Source: Domibacillus indicus
GTDB taxonomy: Bacteria; Bacillota; Bacilli; Bacillales; Domibacillaceae
Assembly (NCBI RefSeq): GCF_000970685.1
Contig: NZ_LAJB01000013.1
Location: 1 to 50,952, forward strand
Reading direction: 5' to 3'
Length of the DNA: 50,952 nt
The notes under the pieces are model-generated. The model did not search any database and was not told the DNA's origin. It saw only the letters and a list, made by a program, of their open reading frames with translations. Made by a program: the position numbers and the translations under genes. Of this stretch, positions 17,247-25,666 are shown piece by piece (within the stretch, counting starts at the first letter, position 1; every line of letters starts with the position of its first letter).

Positions 17247-17276
17247 TTGATAAAAAGTGCTTAAGCATGCTATAAG
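17247..17276 (+). promoter_or_regulatory. SigA-type promoter of the dihydrouridine synthase gene
   Basis: TTGATA, 18-nt spacer, TATAAG (five of six matches in each box), about 80 bp before the ATG at 17356. Confidence 0.5.
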
Positions 17277-17355
17277 TGTAAAAGAAGCAGCATTTTTGCT
17301 TTTTAAGTTTAGGATAAAGGTTTGGCCCGGTATCCATAATGAAAGGATTTTTAAT

Positions 17356-18339
17356 ATGATAGATAATTTTTGGCGTGATTTGCCGCGCCCTTTTTTTGTA
17401 CTGGCACCAATGGAAGATGTGACGGATGTTGTTTTTCGCCATGTAGTGAGTGAAGCAGCCAGACCCGATGTATTCTTTACAGAGTTTACAAACTCGGAGA
17501 GCTATTGTCACCCAGAGGGGAGCCACAGCGTGCGTGGCCGTTTAACTTTTACAGAAGATGAACAACCAATGGTCGCTCATATATGGGGAGATAAGGCTGA
17601 AAACTTCCGGCAAATGAGTATTGGTATGGCGAAACTGGGCTTTCGGGGATTGGATATTAATATGGGCTGTCCTGTGCCCAATGTGACACAGAATGGGAAG
17701 GGAAGCGGCCTTATCCGCCGTCCCGAAGTTGCGGCAGATTTAATACAAGCAGCAAAAGCAGGAGGATTGCCCGTAAGTGTGAAGACAAGGCTTGGTTTCA
17801 CGGATGTAGACGAATGGCATGATTGGCTGACACACATATTGAAACAAGATATTGCTAATCTTTCCATTCATCTGCGTACAAGAAAGGAAATGAGCAAGGT
17901 AGATGCTCATTGGGAATTGATTCCGGAGATTAAAAAGCTTCGTGACGAGGTGGCACCAGATACACTTTTGACGATCAATGGGGATATTCCTGACCGTCAA
18001 ACTGGCTTAAAGCTCGCCCATCAATATGGTGTTGATGGGGTTATGATTGGGCGTGGTATTTTTAATAATCCATTTGCTTTTGAAAAAGAGCCGAAAGATC
18101 ACAGCAGCAAGGAATTGCTCGATCTCTTGAGACTGCATCTTGATCTCCATGATAAATATTCAAAATTAGAGCTCCGTTCGTTTAAGGCTCTCCACCGCTT
18201 TTTTAAGATATATGTCAAAGGGTTTCGAGGGGCAGGTGAATTAAGAAATCAATTAATGAGCACAGAGTCAACAGATGAAGTGCGTGCATTGCTCGATAAC
18301 TTTGAGAGAAAGAATCTTATTGGGGCAGAAGAACAGTAA
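17356..18339 (+). CDS. tRNA-dihydrouridine synthase
   Basis: A 327-residue FMN-dependent TIM-barrel enzyme that reduces uridine to dihydrouridine in tRNA. Seen: [11 protein letters not shown] (FMN site), [28 protein letters not shown] with the catalytic cysteine, [24 protein letters not shown] and [14 protein letters not shown]. The C-terminal helical domain starts near residue 240. Start: ATG at 17356 behind GAAAGGA; upstream in-frame codons back to 17257 lack a ribosome binding site. The gene has its own promoter and is bracketed by nearly identical 44-nt direct repeats, and by eye its third positions are more AT-rich than the preceding methyltransferase. Acquisition or duplication is possible. 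Confidence 0.88.
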   Translation: MIDNFWRDLPRPFFVLAPMEDVTDVVFRHVVSEAARPDVFFTEFTNSESYCHPEGSHSVRGRLTFTEDEQPMVAHIWGDKAENFRQMSIGMAKLGFRGLDINMGCPVPNVTQNGKGSGLIRRPEVAADLIQAAKAGGLPVSVKTRLGFTDVDEWHDWLTHILKQDIANLSIHLRTRKEMSKVDAHWELIPEIKKLRDEVAPDTLLTINGDIPDRQTGLKLAHQYGVDGVMIGRGIFNNPFAFEKEPKDHSSKELLDLLRLHLDLHDKYSKLELRSFKALHRFFKIYVKGFRGAGELRNQLMSTESTDEVRALLDNFERKNLIGAEEQ

Positions 18340-18666
18340 AGGTAAGGCAAAAATGAAGCAGGACGTTAAACTGGCGTGAAAGTGGCATGGACCCGGACTA
18401 TTCCGCCAATATTCGCTTTTATGAATTTACAAACTATCATAATTCTTTATTCTGCTGCGTCTAACTAACATAAACATCCCTGAATAACTTTTTCTAACCA
18501 GGCCTGGATTTCGGTAAAATAAACATTTCCGATTTCCGGGTCTTTTTATACGAAGCCCCGTTTCTGCTTTTTTAAAAAATTTCAACAGGAAATACTGCTG
18601 TTTTTGAAGAAAATGGGCAGAATACTAAAAAAGTAAAGAGAAAAAGACTGTATCCGGATTCAATAT
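18340..18666. other. Gene-free stretch after dus
   Basis: About 330 bp without a convincing gene. It holds direct repeat copy 2 (18504-18547). The rest is AT-rich with stops in all frames and I see no clear terminator hairpin. Confidence 0.5.
18504..18547. repeat. Direct repeat downstream of the dihydrouridine synthase gene (copy 2)
   Basis: Second copy of the 44-nt block at 17172-17215, in the same orientation and with one mismatch. The spacing between copies is about 1.33 kb, just containing dus. Confidence 0.85.
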
Positions 18667-18695
18667 TAGACATATTTTTTTACAAAAACTATAAT
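18667..18695 (+). promoter_or_regulatory. SigA-type promoter of the V4R-STAS gene
   Basis: TAGACA, 17-nt spacer, TATAAT (five and six of six matches). It lies 50 bp before the TTG start at 18745. Confidence 0.65.
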
Positions 18696-18744
18696 GAACC
18701 TATTGTGTATAAAAAGTAATAATAAAAAGGGAGGCAAAAATAGA

Positions 18745-19764
18745 TTGGATAAAAATCCCGAAATTAATATAGGCGGGCTTGATTTTGAATGGAGCCTGGA
18801 AAGCGGCCAATTTTTATTTGAAGGAGAAGATGCCGTTCTTTTCTGGATTTCGTCTGCAATGAAAACATTTTTTGATACAATTGAAGAAATATCAGGAGAA
18901 GAAGCATCAAATCTTGTTTTTGAAACAACCGGTTTCCGCCAGGGCCTGACGGTAGGACAATATTTTGAGAAAATAAAAGATGTCAGCATAGCGGAAGCAG
19001 CAGAGTTAATTACCAATACATATGCCTCAGCGGGCTGGGGCCGGACGACTATTAAAAACCTGGATTTTGAAGCGAAAACACTGACGGCTTATATTAAAGA
19101 CAGCTGGGAATATAAAATTAACCTTGCGCAGGAGAAGGAACAGGGCGGCAATTATCTTCCCGCCCATTACGCGGGAATTTTTACAGGGCTGTTTGGCACA
19201 AACATATGGTATAAAGTCACCCAGCATCAATTGGAAGGACATGAGTGCAGCATTATCGAGTATTTTCCATCGGATGTGACTATTTCAAATAATATCCATG
19301 AATTGGCAAGAAAAAAGGAAGCGGAAGAAATTCTTCGTTTAGAGACACTTGTGGACGAAAAAACAAGAGAACTAAAAGAGCTTGTGAAACAAATTTCTTC
19401 TCCGATTATTCCTGTTCTTGAAGGAATCGCGGTCGTTCCGCTGCTCGGAAAATATGACGAAGAACGTTCAGAAGAGCTGGTTGTAAAAACACTGAATAAT
19501 CTTCCCGCCCACAAGGCAAACTACCTGGTGCTTGATTTAACGGGACTTGATAAAGATATAAGCGAGCATACAGTCAGCCTGATTGAAAAAATCGGCTCCG
19601 CTGCTGCCTTGATCGGAACGAAAACCATTCTTGTTGGCATCTCTGCTGAGCTGAGTATGATTATATCGAAATCAAACATTGATTTATCTGTATTTGATTG
19701 TTTTCAAACGCTTCAGCATGGAATTTATTTTGCTTTAGGGCAGCATGGGCGCAAAATTATTTGA
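18745..19764 (+). CDS. V4R-STAS protein (RsbR-like sensor)
   Basis: A 340-residue two-domain protein. Residues about 1-190 look like a V4R (4-vinyl reductase-type small-molecule binding) domain: GFRQGLTVGQYFEK, HYAGIFTGLFGTNIWYKV and GHECSIIEYFPS. A short coiled linker (about 200-225, KKEAEEILRLETLVDEKTRELKEL in two parts) leads to a STAS domain (about 230-335) with ISSPIIPVLEGIAVVPLLG, like the RsbR co-antagonists of the SigB stressosome. RsbR proteins normally have a globin-like N-terminus, so this is a variant sensor. Threonines of the usual phosphorylation positions are not obvious. Start: the TTG at 18745 fits AGGGAGG; an ATG at 18694 overlaps the promoter. It ends in a strong terminator. 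The signal is unknown. Confidence 0.75.
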   Translation: MDKNPEINIGGLDFEWSLESGQFLFEGEDAVLFWISSAMKTFFDTIEEISGEEASNLVFETTGFRQGLTVGQYFEKIKDVSIAEAAELITNTYASAGWGRTTIKNLDFEAKTLTAYIKDSWEYKINLAQEKEQGGNYLPAHYAGIFTGLFGTNIWYKVTQHQLEGHECSIIEYFPSDVTISNNIHELARKKEAEEILRLETLVDEKTRELKELVKQISSPIIPVLEGIAVVPLLGKYDEERSEELVVKTLNNLPAHKANYLVLDLTGLDKDISEHTVSLIEKIGSAAALIGTKTILVGISAELSMIISKSNIDLSVFDCFQTLQHGIYFALGQHGRKII

Positions 19765-19804
19765 AGATAAACGTAACCAGAAGATTCTTTTAAATAAAGC
19801 ATGA

Positions 19805-19830
19805 GACTGCAGGCAAAGCCTGCAGTCTTT
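19805..19830 (+). terminator. Terminator after the V4R-STAS gene
   Basis: Perfect 10-bp stem GACTGCAGGC / GCCTGCAGTC with an AAA loop, followed by TTTTC. Confidence 0.9.
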
Positions 19831-19840
19831 TCATAGTGCT

Positions 19841-19876
19841 GAAAAAGAGAGCCGTCAAAATGAGCTGTTTTCTTCT
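19841..19876. repeat. Dispersed intergenic repeat, copy B (compact)
   Basis: GAAAAAGAGAGCCGTCAA runs directly into AAATGAGCTGTTTTCTTCT. The same blocks are at 5713-5728 and 5777-5795, where 48 bp separate them. As in copy A, it begins about 10 bp after a terminator. The remaining gap to 20113 shows no gene. Confidence 0.6.
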
Positions 19877-20112
19877 AAAAGCAGAAGCCGGGGCTGCGGG
19901 CGGCCATTGTGTTCTTAAAAAAGCGGGCATGAAAAAGCATGTTTGGTCTTTTCTTTCTCATTTAGAAAAGAAAAACAACCGGATTTTATTGGCTGTTCTT
20001 CCGCGCTTTTTTTAAACGGTATAAAAACAATATGAACGACTTGAAAGGTAAAGCATAAAAGAAACGGGAACGGGCACAATTTGAATAATGATTTAGTTTG
20101 GGGAGGAAGGTC

Positions 20113-21786
20113 ATGTTGAATACTTCAAGTACATTATCGATATTTGCTTTAGGCGGATTGAACGAAGTCGGAAAAAATATGTACGCCGTGCAATATGCAG
20201 ACGATATTATCATTATTGACTCCGGTTCCAAGTTTCCGGACGAAAGTTTATTAGGCATTGATTTAATTATTCCGGATATTACATATTTGCGTGAAAATGA
20301 AGAAAAGATCCGGGCTTTAATTGTTACCCATGGACATGAAGATCATATTGGCGGTATTCCTTACTTGTTAAAGCAGTTAAATGTTCCGATTTATGCAACA
20401 CGGATGACATTAGGATTAATCGAAATAAAACTGAAGGAGCATGGGCTTTTAAGGGAAACACAGCTTACGCCAATTGACTCTGAATCGGTTCTTGAACTTG
20501 GCACCATGCAGCTGTCGTTTTTCAAAACCAATCACAGCATTCCCGACTGCCTTGGAGTGGCTTTTCATACACCGGAAGGTACCGTGGTTCACACCGGTGA
20601 CTTTAAATTCGATTTAACGCCTGTCAATGATCAGTACCCCGATATTCACAAAATGGCCGAACTCGGTAAAAATGGTGTCCTGGCTTTGTTGTCAGAAAGC
20701 ACAAACGCGGAACGCCCCGGCTTTACCCCATCGGAAAAGCTTGTCGGCACCCATCTTCAGGAAGCCTTTAACAAAGCGGAAGGCAGGGTGTTTGTGTCTA
20801 CCTTCGCTTCGAACGTCCACCGCGTTCAGCAGGTGGTTGACGCGGCGGCCAAAACAAACCGAAAGATTGTACTGCTGGGGCGGAGCATGGTGAATGTTGT
20901 GTCAGTGGCCATGGAACTTGGCTATTTAACAATCTCCGAGGATATGCTTATTGATGCAACCGAAATAAATGACTGGGCTCCGGAAAAAATAGCTGTTCTT
21001 TGTACAGGAAGCCAGGGCGAGCCGATGGCAGCCTTGTCCCGTTTATCGGCCGGGAAATACCGGCAGATCGAAATTTACCCGGGCGACACCGTCATTTTAT
21101 CATCATCACCCATACCGGGAAATGAACGCAATGTTGCCCGGATCATTGATAACTTATTTCTGCTGGGCGCTAAAGTAATTTACGGATCGGGCGCCTCGAC
21201 AGGCATGCATGTATCCGGCCACGCCTATCAGGAAGAATTAAAATTAATGCTGACGCTGATGAAGCCAAAATACTTTATACCGATTCACGGTGAATATAGA
21301 ATGCTGCACCAGCACCGTCTGCTCGCTCAATCCGTTGGTGTAAAAGAAGAAAATATTTATGTGATGAGAAACGGAGAAGTACTGGATATCAGCGAATCAG
21401 AAGCACGGCAAACCCGAAATCTCCCGGCGGGGAATATTTTTGTCGATGGACTTGGGATTGGAGATGTCGGAGATATTGTTCTCCGTGACCGAAAACAGCT
21501 TTCAGAGGATGGCATGCTTATTATCGTCATTACCCTGAGCAAATCTGAAAACAAAATTATTTCGGGGCCTGATACTATTTCCCGCGGTTTTGTTTATGCG
21601 CGCCAGTCTGAAATGCTTTTAAATGATGTGAATGACATTGTCACGTCAGCATTTAACAGGCTTCAGCAGTCAAATGTAACGCAATGGAAAGTCATGAAGC
21701 AAACGGTTAAAGAATCGGTCGGAAAATTTTTATATGCCCAGACAAAAAGACGCCCTATGATTGTCCCGATTATCATTGAGGTGTAA
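20113..21786 (+). CDS. Ribonuclease J family protein (J1-like)
   Basis: A 557-residue beta-CASP metallo-beta-lactamase RNase, with 5'-to-3' exonuclease and endonuclease activity in family members. Seen: the metal motif HGHEDHIGG with His73, His75, Asp77 and His78, HSIPDCLG, HTGDFKFDLTP, SESTNAERPGFTPSE, LCTGSQGEPMAALSR, HVSGHAYQEELKLML and the C-terminal tail RRPMIVPIIIEV. The intact HGHEDH motif resembles B. subtilis RNase J1 rather than J2, whose motif is altered. It is not next to the small rpoY/ykzG gene that normally precedes rnjA, so it may be an additional paralogue. ATG at 20113 follows GGGAGGAAGG; an upstream TTG is unlikely. Confidence 0.88.
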   Translation: MLNTSSTLSIFALGGLNEVGKNMYAVQYADDIIIIDSGSKFPDESLLGIDLIIPDITYLRENEEKIRALIVTHGHEDHIGGIPYLLKQLNVPIYATRMTLGLIEIKLKEHGLLRETQLTPIDSESVLELGTMQLSFFKTNHSIPDCLGVAFHTPEGTVVHTGDFKFDLTPVNDQYPDIHKMAELGKNGVLALLSESTNAERPGFTPSEKLVGTHLQEAFNKAEGRVFVSTFASNVHRVQQVVDAAAKTNRKIVLLGRSMVNVVSVAMELGYLTISEDMLIDATEINDWAPEKIAVLCTGSQGEPMAALSRLSAGKYRQIEIYPGDTVILSSSPIPGNERNVARIIDNLFLLGAKVIYGSGASTGMHVSGHAYQEELKLMLTLMKPKYFIPIHGEYRMLHQHRLLAQSVGVKEENIYVMRNGEVLDISESEARQTRNLPAGNIFVDGLGIGDVGDIVLRDRKQLSEDGMLIIVITLSKSENKIISGPDTISRGFVYARQSEMLLNDVNDIVTSAFNRLQQSNVTQWKVMKQTVKESVGKFLYAQTKRRPMIVPIIIEV

Positions 21787-21791
21787 TTATA

Positions 21792-21830
21792 AAAAAGCAA
21801 TCCCGCACTTATGGACCGGGATTGCTTTTT
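21792..21830. terminator. Bidirectional terminator between rnj-like and ykfC-like genes
   Basis: AAAAAGCAATCCCG / CGGGATTGCTTTTT stem with an 11-nt loop. A-run on one side and T-run on the other serve the convergent genes. Confidence 0.9.
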
Positions 21831-21889
21831 AATGTACTCAAAGCATGTTTTTGTAAAATGGGCGGCAGAAGCAGAATTTCTATTGGAAA

Positions 21890-22903
21890 TCAATCAATAT
21901 AGCGTCTCGCCCCGGCATATTCTTGTTTATAGGGAGCTGTATCCATCGGTATAATTTCAACTTTTTTCCCGGCTTTGGGCGAGTGGATCATTTTGCCGTT
22001 TCCGGCATACATGGCAACGTGGTGAACACGGCCTTTTCCATTATTATAAGCAAAAAATAACAAATCACCCGGCTTCAGTGCTGACTTTGTCACAGCTTTT
22101 CCTGCTTTCGCCTGCTCGGATGCATCCCGTGGAATTTGGATTCCGTGGTACCGGTAAACAGATGAGGTAAAGCCTGAACAATCGTAGCCGTAGGCAGACA
22201 CCCCTGACCATAAGTACGGAAGGCCTAAAAACTGCTTTCCGGTTGTCAGCAAGGCCGTTCCGGCCGGTTTAGGAATAACCGTGCCCGAACCAAGGATGCG
22301 GATATCATTTTTTTTCAGCCATTTGGTGCCATTTGACGGTGTCACCACCTGCACCCAGCTTGCTTCTGATTTGATAATGGGCAGCTCTGTGTTAAAGCTC
22401 AATTCCATAAAAGCTGTTTTTTTGTCGTGATACAAAACAGCGGTCTTTGATTTGATGCTTGCCGTCTGGCAGGCCTCGTATGCGGCGGCCCGTGACGTTA
22501 TTTGCGCCTTCGGGAGCCAGCCCGGATATCCTTTGCTGTTTTTAGCAGTGGTTTGGTCTTTGACCGCTACCTGTGCCCAGCTGCCGCTTGTTTTTAAAAT
22601 GGTAACTTCCTGTCCGTACAGCGCCTGAGTTTCGGCTTTTCCTGTAAGCCAGAGACGGTCTTTGACAGCAGACATTTTAGCTGTCCATGCTTTCATGTTG
22701 ACAGGAGTGGAAAGAACATATTGGTCCATTTGCCGTTTTGCGCCTGGTTCTTTCCACAAAGTAGCAACAGAAACATTAATATATGTTTTCTTAACAGCTG
22801 TCTTTGCAGAACAATCGGAAGAAGCTGCATTTGAATAGGAAGGGACGAGTGAAAGTGCCAGTACGAAAAACATGATTGCGATCATCACCTTTTTAAAGGC
22901 CAT
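21890..22903 (-). CDS. YkfC-like gamma-D-glutamyl-L-amino acid peptidase
   Basis: A 337-residue exported protein with a signal peptide (positive start, hydrophobic core, cleavage near SNAA), two SH3b-like domains (about 40-210) and an NlpC/P60 domain (about 220-337). The catalytic set is intact: Cys242 in YDCSGF, His295 in HHVAMYAG, and the later His in MIHSPKAG. It matches the YkfC architecture, enzymes that trim gamma-D-Glu-L-diamino acid dipeptides from released wall peptides. B. subtilis YkfC sits in a peptide-recycling operon; no such partners are visible here. Start: ATG behind GAGGAG. Confidence 0.87.
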   Translation of the reverse strand: MAFKKVMIAIMFFVLALSLVPSYSNAASSDCSAKTAVKKTYINVSVATLWKEPGAKRQMDQYVLSTPVNMKAWTAKMSAVKDRLWLTGKAETQALYGQEVTILKTSGSWAQVAVKDQTTAKNSKGYPGWLPKAQITSRAAAYEACQTASIKSKTAVLYHDKKTAFMELSFNTELPIIKSEASWVQVVTPSNGTKWLKKNDIRILGSGTVIPKPAGTALLTTGKQFLGLPYLWSGVSAYGYDCSGFTSSVYRYHGIQIPRDASEQAKAGKAVTKSALKPGDLLFFAYNNGKGRVHHVAMYAGNGKMIHSPKAGKKVEIIPMDTAPYKQEYAGARRYID

Positions 22904-23151
22904 ATCTATTGGAGCTCCTCTATCTATATGGTAATTTCTTTCATGAATATACCATGATTTGAAAGTATTGTTAATAGATTATTTTACTAAATAGAATAGA
23001 GAGAGAATCCAACAGCTTGAAACAGCCGTTTTTACTGTTTTCTTTCATTTTTTTGTTAACAGTGTATGTAAGGGAGCGGGTGACATTGAATGGAAATTGA
23101 CGGATATAAGACTGCATCATGTATAATAAAAAAAGAAAAGGAGGCGTTTGT

Positions 23152-23550
23152 ATGGGCAGAAAATTACCAGTAAAAGAACAGGTGCTTCTCGCGTATTATG
23201 TACAGTACTATTTGAATAACAAGCCGGAAGTGATGTATGAGCTGCATGAACGGATGAGTGAAAACATGGAACCCGCTGTTTATGAAATTGCCATGAATGA
23301 TTTATTTGATCACGAGCTGATCAACGGCCTGGAAAAAATCCGCCGTTACGATGAAACAGGTGGAAGAGTTATTAAGCCGATGATTACGAACAAAGGAATT
23401 CTTTATATTAATAGTGTATTGAATATTCAACCTTACGCAAGTGATGGGGATAAGCTTCAATATGTGAAAAACAGCCTGGCTACAAGCGGCCTGGAGCTGT
23501 CTGTTCCGGTGATTGCCGAATACGTCAACGAGGCAGCTGAACAAAGATAA
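23152..23550 (+). CDS. Unknown small protein, possible winged-helix
   Basis: A 132-residue soluble protein I cannot assign firmly. The N-terminal pattern (PVKEQVLLAYYVQYYL, EPAVYEIAMNDLFDHELINGL, VIKPMITNKGILYINSVL) looks like a winged-helix fold of the YjcQ/PadR-like kind: helix, helix, then a beta-wing and a final helix. There is no signal peptide or membrane segment. Start: ATG at 23152 behind AAAGGAGG; an in-frame ATG at 23119 precedes that site and is unlikely. A possible TTGACG (23097) and TATAAT (23122) lie upstream, with a long 19-nt spacer. A DNA-binding role is only inferred. Confidence 0.7.
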   Translation: MGRKLPVKEQVLLAYYVQYYLNNKPEVMYELHERMSENMEPAVYEIAMNDLFDHELINGLEKIRRYDETGGRVIKPMITNKGILYINSVLNIQPYASDGDKLQYVKNSLATSGLELSVPVIAEYVNEAAEQR

Positions 23551-23574
23551 AACCTCTGAAAACAGAAGGATGAG

Positions 23575-23690
23575 AGTGAAGACAAAGTTAGAAATCAGGC
23601 TAATCGAAAACGCCTGTCTTTTAAGGGACGCACCCGATGAAAACAGATCTGGCCTTCTGAGGCCATGGGCAATCGAAGCCGGCAGCCTGA
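23575..23690 (+). other. Structured intergenic segment, unclassified
   Basis: Non-coding segment between the small unknown gene and a terminator. It has CAGGC / GCCTG around an 11-nt loop (23597-23617), GGG/CCC around ACGCA, and TGGCC / GGCCA around TTCTGA (23650-23665), with AATCGAA occurring twice. It could be a 3'-UTR structure, a leader of the downstream lipoprotein, or an intergenic repeat. I do not recognise a riboswitch class. Confidence 0.35.
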
Positions 23691-23716
23691 AACCTCTTAA
23701 AATAAAGAGGTTTTTT
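23691..23716 (+). terminator. Rho-independent terminator
   Basis: AACCTCTT / AAGAGGTT stem followed by TTTTTT. It ends 41 bp before the nuclease start, leaving little room for a separate promoter. Confidence 0.8.
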
Positions 23717-23757
23717 CTATTGATACTTTGGATAAGAACAGAAAAGAGGACGTAAAT

Positions 23758-24423
23758 GTGAAAAACTGGCTAAACATCATTTTAGCTGGAGGTGTGGCTG
23801 TTTTATTATCAGCCTGCACATTAGAAGATGTAAATGATGTTCTTGAAGTAACAGAAGAAGTTTTGACAGCAATTGAAAAAGAAGAACAGAATAATAGAAA
23901 TGCCGATAATTCCCGGGATATGGGAGGCGAAGCAGGGAATCTATTAAAGACGAAAGGCGAGATGAACCCCATTCCGGCAGACCTTGTCCGCCCGGTTGAC
24001 GGTGATACGGCGGTATTTTCGTTTGATGCGGATTTTGACGGTGAAAAAGATGAGTTCAGCGCTCGTTTTTTGCTGATTGATACCCCGGAAACACGCCACC
24101 CTCAGCTTGGCAGGCAGCCATTGGGAGAAGAAGCAAAGAAGCGGACAGAGAAGCTGCTGCAAAGCGGAAGCATAACCATTGAATTTGATATCGGCCAGCG
24201 GCTTGATAAGTATGACCGGATTCTCGTATATGTGTATGTAGATGGGGAAAGTGTCCAGGAAAAGCTTTTAGAGGAAGGACTGGCCCGGGTTGCTTATGTG
24301 TATCCGCCAAACACGCGCTATCTGGATGAATTTGAGGAAAAGCAGCAAACAGCCAAAAAGAAAGAAAGAGGAATCTGGTCCATAGACGGCTATGTGACGG
24401 ATCGGGGATTTAATTCAAATTAA
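23758..24423 (+). CDS. Thermonuclease-family (SNase-like) lipoprotein
   Basis: A 221-residue lipoprotein. A signal peptide ends in the lipobox LLSAC, so the mature protein starts at Cys near residue 21 and is membrane-anchored outside. An acidic linker (about 25-75) precedes a staphylococcal-nuclease-like OB domain: VDGDTAVF, FDGEKDEFSARFLLIDTPETR (Arg and Asp/Thr of the active site), YDRILVYVYVDG, and LLEEGLARVAYV. It resembles B. subtilis YncB-type secreted nucleases. Start: GTG at 23758 behind GAGG; a TTG at 23728 lacks a ribosome binding site. Likely function is hydrolysis of external DNA or RNA, calcium dependent in relatives. Confidence 0.85.
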   Translation: MKNWLNIILAGGVAVLLSACTLEDVNDVLEVTEEVLTAIEKEEQNNRNADNSRDMGGEAGNLLKTKGEMNPIPADLVRPVDGDTAVFSFDADFDGEKDEFSARFLLIDTPETRHPQLGRQPLGEEAKKRTEKLLQSGSITIEFDIGQRLDKYDRILVYVYVDGESVQEKLLEEGLARVAYVYPPNTRYLDEFEEKQQTAKKKERGIWSIDGYVTDRGFNSN

Positions 24424-24435
24424 GGAGTGGGAAGC

Positions 24436-25212
24436 ATGATTCAATTATGGGAAAACGAAGCGCCATTTCAATTAGAAGGGGAAGAAGTACCCTATATGAC
24501 AGCTTATCCGGCTGGAACGAAACAGGGGCCGGCCGTTCTGGTCTTTCCTGGCGGCGGTTACCAGAGACGGGCGGATCATGAAGGAGAACCTGTTGCAAAA
24601 TGGCTGAACAGTCTTGGTGTTCATGCTTTTGTGGTTCATTATCGGGTGGCGCCGTATAAACACCCCGTGCCGCTTTTAGATGCATCCCGGGCAATCCGTT
24701 TGGTCCGGCACCGGGCTGGACAGTGGAATATAGATGAGAAGAGAGTCGGTGTGCTCGGCTTTTCGGCAGGGGGGCATCTTGCCTCAACACTTGCGACAAA
24801 ATATGATGATGGCATCAGTGATGCATCCGATCCGGTTGAACAGCAACCCTCCCGCCCGGATTTGCTTATTTTGGGCTATCCGGTTATTACGTTTGGCGAG
24901 TACCGTCATGAGGGGTCAATGGAAAACCTGCTTGGTGCCGGATCATCGGGGGAACAGCGGTTATTTTTGTCGAATGAACGGCATATTACAAAGAATACTC
25001 CGTCGGCCTTTCTCTGGCATACAGCGGATGATGAGCCGGTACCGGTGGAGAACAGCCTCTTGTTTGCCAATGCTTTAAGCAAGGCAGGCGTCCCGTTCGA
25101 TATGCATATTTTTGAACACGGACGGCATGGACTTGGACTTGCAGGTGACCATCCTGAAGCTTCTTTATGGACCGCCGCCTGTGAAAAGTGGCTTCGGAAA
25201 AGAGGTTTTTAA
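24436..25212 (+). CDS. Alpha/beta hydrolase, acetyl-xylan-esterase-like
   Basis: A 258-residue cytosolic alpha/beta hydrolase. Seen: an oxyanion-hole motif FPGGGYQRRADHEGEPVA (as in HGGG esterases), nucleophile elbow GFSAGGHLAS, acid in HTADDEPVPVEN, and the histidine in EHGRHGLGLA. This order matches the BD-FAE/Axe-type esterases that deacetylate sugars or short esters. Start: ATG at 24436 with AAGGAGTGGG before it; an earlier GTG at 24427 overlaps the site. It follows the nuclease by 12 bp and may be co-transcribed. The natural substrate is not known. Confidence 0.85.
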   Translation: MIQLWENEAPFQLEGEEVPYMTAYPAGTKQGPAVLVFPGGGYQRRADHEGEPVAKWLNSLGVHAFVVHYRVAPYKHPVPLLDASRAIRLVRHRAGQWNIDEKRVGVLGFSAGGHLASTLATKYDDGISDASDPVEQQPSRPDLLILGYPVITFGEYRHEGSMENLLGAGSSGEQRLFLSNERHITKNTPSAFLWHTADDEPVPVENSLLFANALSKAGVPFDMHIFEHGRHGLGLAGDHPEASLWTAACEKWLRKRGF

Positions 25213-25248
25213 TGTATCCTCTGCCCCGGCGGCAGGAGACAGGCGCGT

Positions 25249-25629
25249 TTAAAGAAAGGATAAAAACCAGACAGCATGCCGCTGTTCGTCCGCCGATGCC
25301 CGGCTGAACGTCTTTTTCACATAGGGAAGGTGGGAAGAGTCGGCAATTTCCCGGTAGAATTCAGATGTCTCCTGTTCATCCTGGAAAGCAAAAACAATGC
25401 CCTGTTTAAATGCTTTCGGGCAAGATTTATTCATTTTTGGGGAAGGGGCTGAGCTGGTCAGGGCATAATAAAGAGCAGCGAACTCTTCATAATGGCGCAG
25501 CTCCTCGTCACGTATAGCTAAAATCCGCTTTTTTTGAGATGGGACCGGCGCGAGGTTTGCCAGCTGCTCGTAACAATTAACAGCAGTATATTCTCCGTTT
25601 ATAGCTTTGGCCAGCTGCTCAATCAGCAT
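25249..25629 (-). CDS. Ferritin-like domain protein (possible spore-associated)
   Basis: A 126-residue four-helix protein with the ferritin/rubrerythrin iron-ligand pattern: Glu in GEYTAVNCYEQL, RDEELRHYEEF (ExxH), Glu in FQDEQETSEFYREI and SADEQRHAVWF (ExxH). It lacks the rubredoxin domain of true rubrerythrins. It resembles small B. subtilis proteins such as YhjR that are linked to spores. A GCATACGATA element (SigK/SigE -10) with AACA 15 nt upstream lies ahead of the start, supporting mother-cell expression. The ribosome binding site is weak. Role: probably iron or peroxide handling; unproven. Confidence 0.75.
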   Translation of the reverse strand: MLIEQLAKAINGEYTAVNCYEQLANLAPVPSQKKRILAIRDEELRHYEEFAALYYALTSSAPSPKMNKSCPKAFKQGIVFAFQDEQETSEFYREIADSSHLPYVKKTFSRASADEQRHAVWFLSFL

Positions 25630-25666
25630 GTCAGCAACACGTCCTTTTTACAGAATGGTGATGCCA

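Noticed and set aside
20113-21786. RNase J2 (rnjB)
   Set aside because: The intact HGHEDHIGG motif fits J1 better; J2 of Bacillus has an altered motif.
23575-23690. A c-di-GMP, S-box or T-box riboswitch
   Set aside because: GGGACGCA and local hairpins caught my eye, but the conserved cores of these classes are absent.
24410-24799. A 129-codon minus-strand frame within the esterase gene
   Set aside because: The esterase is strongly supported and the antisense frame shows no family features.
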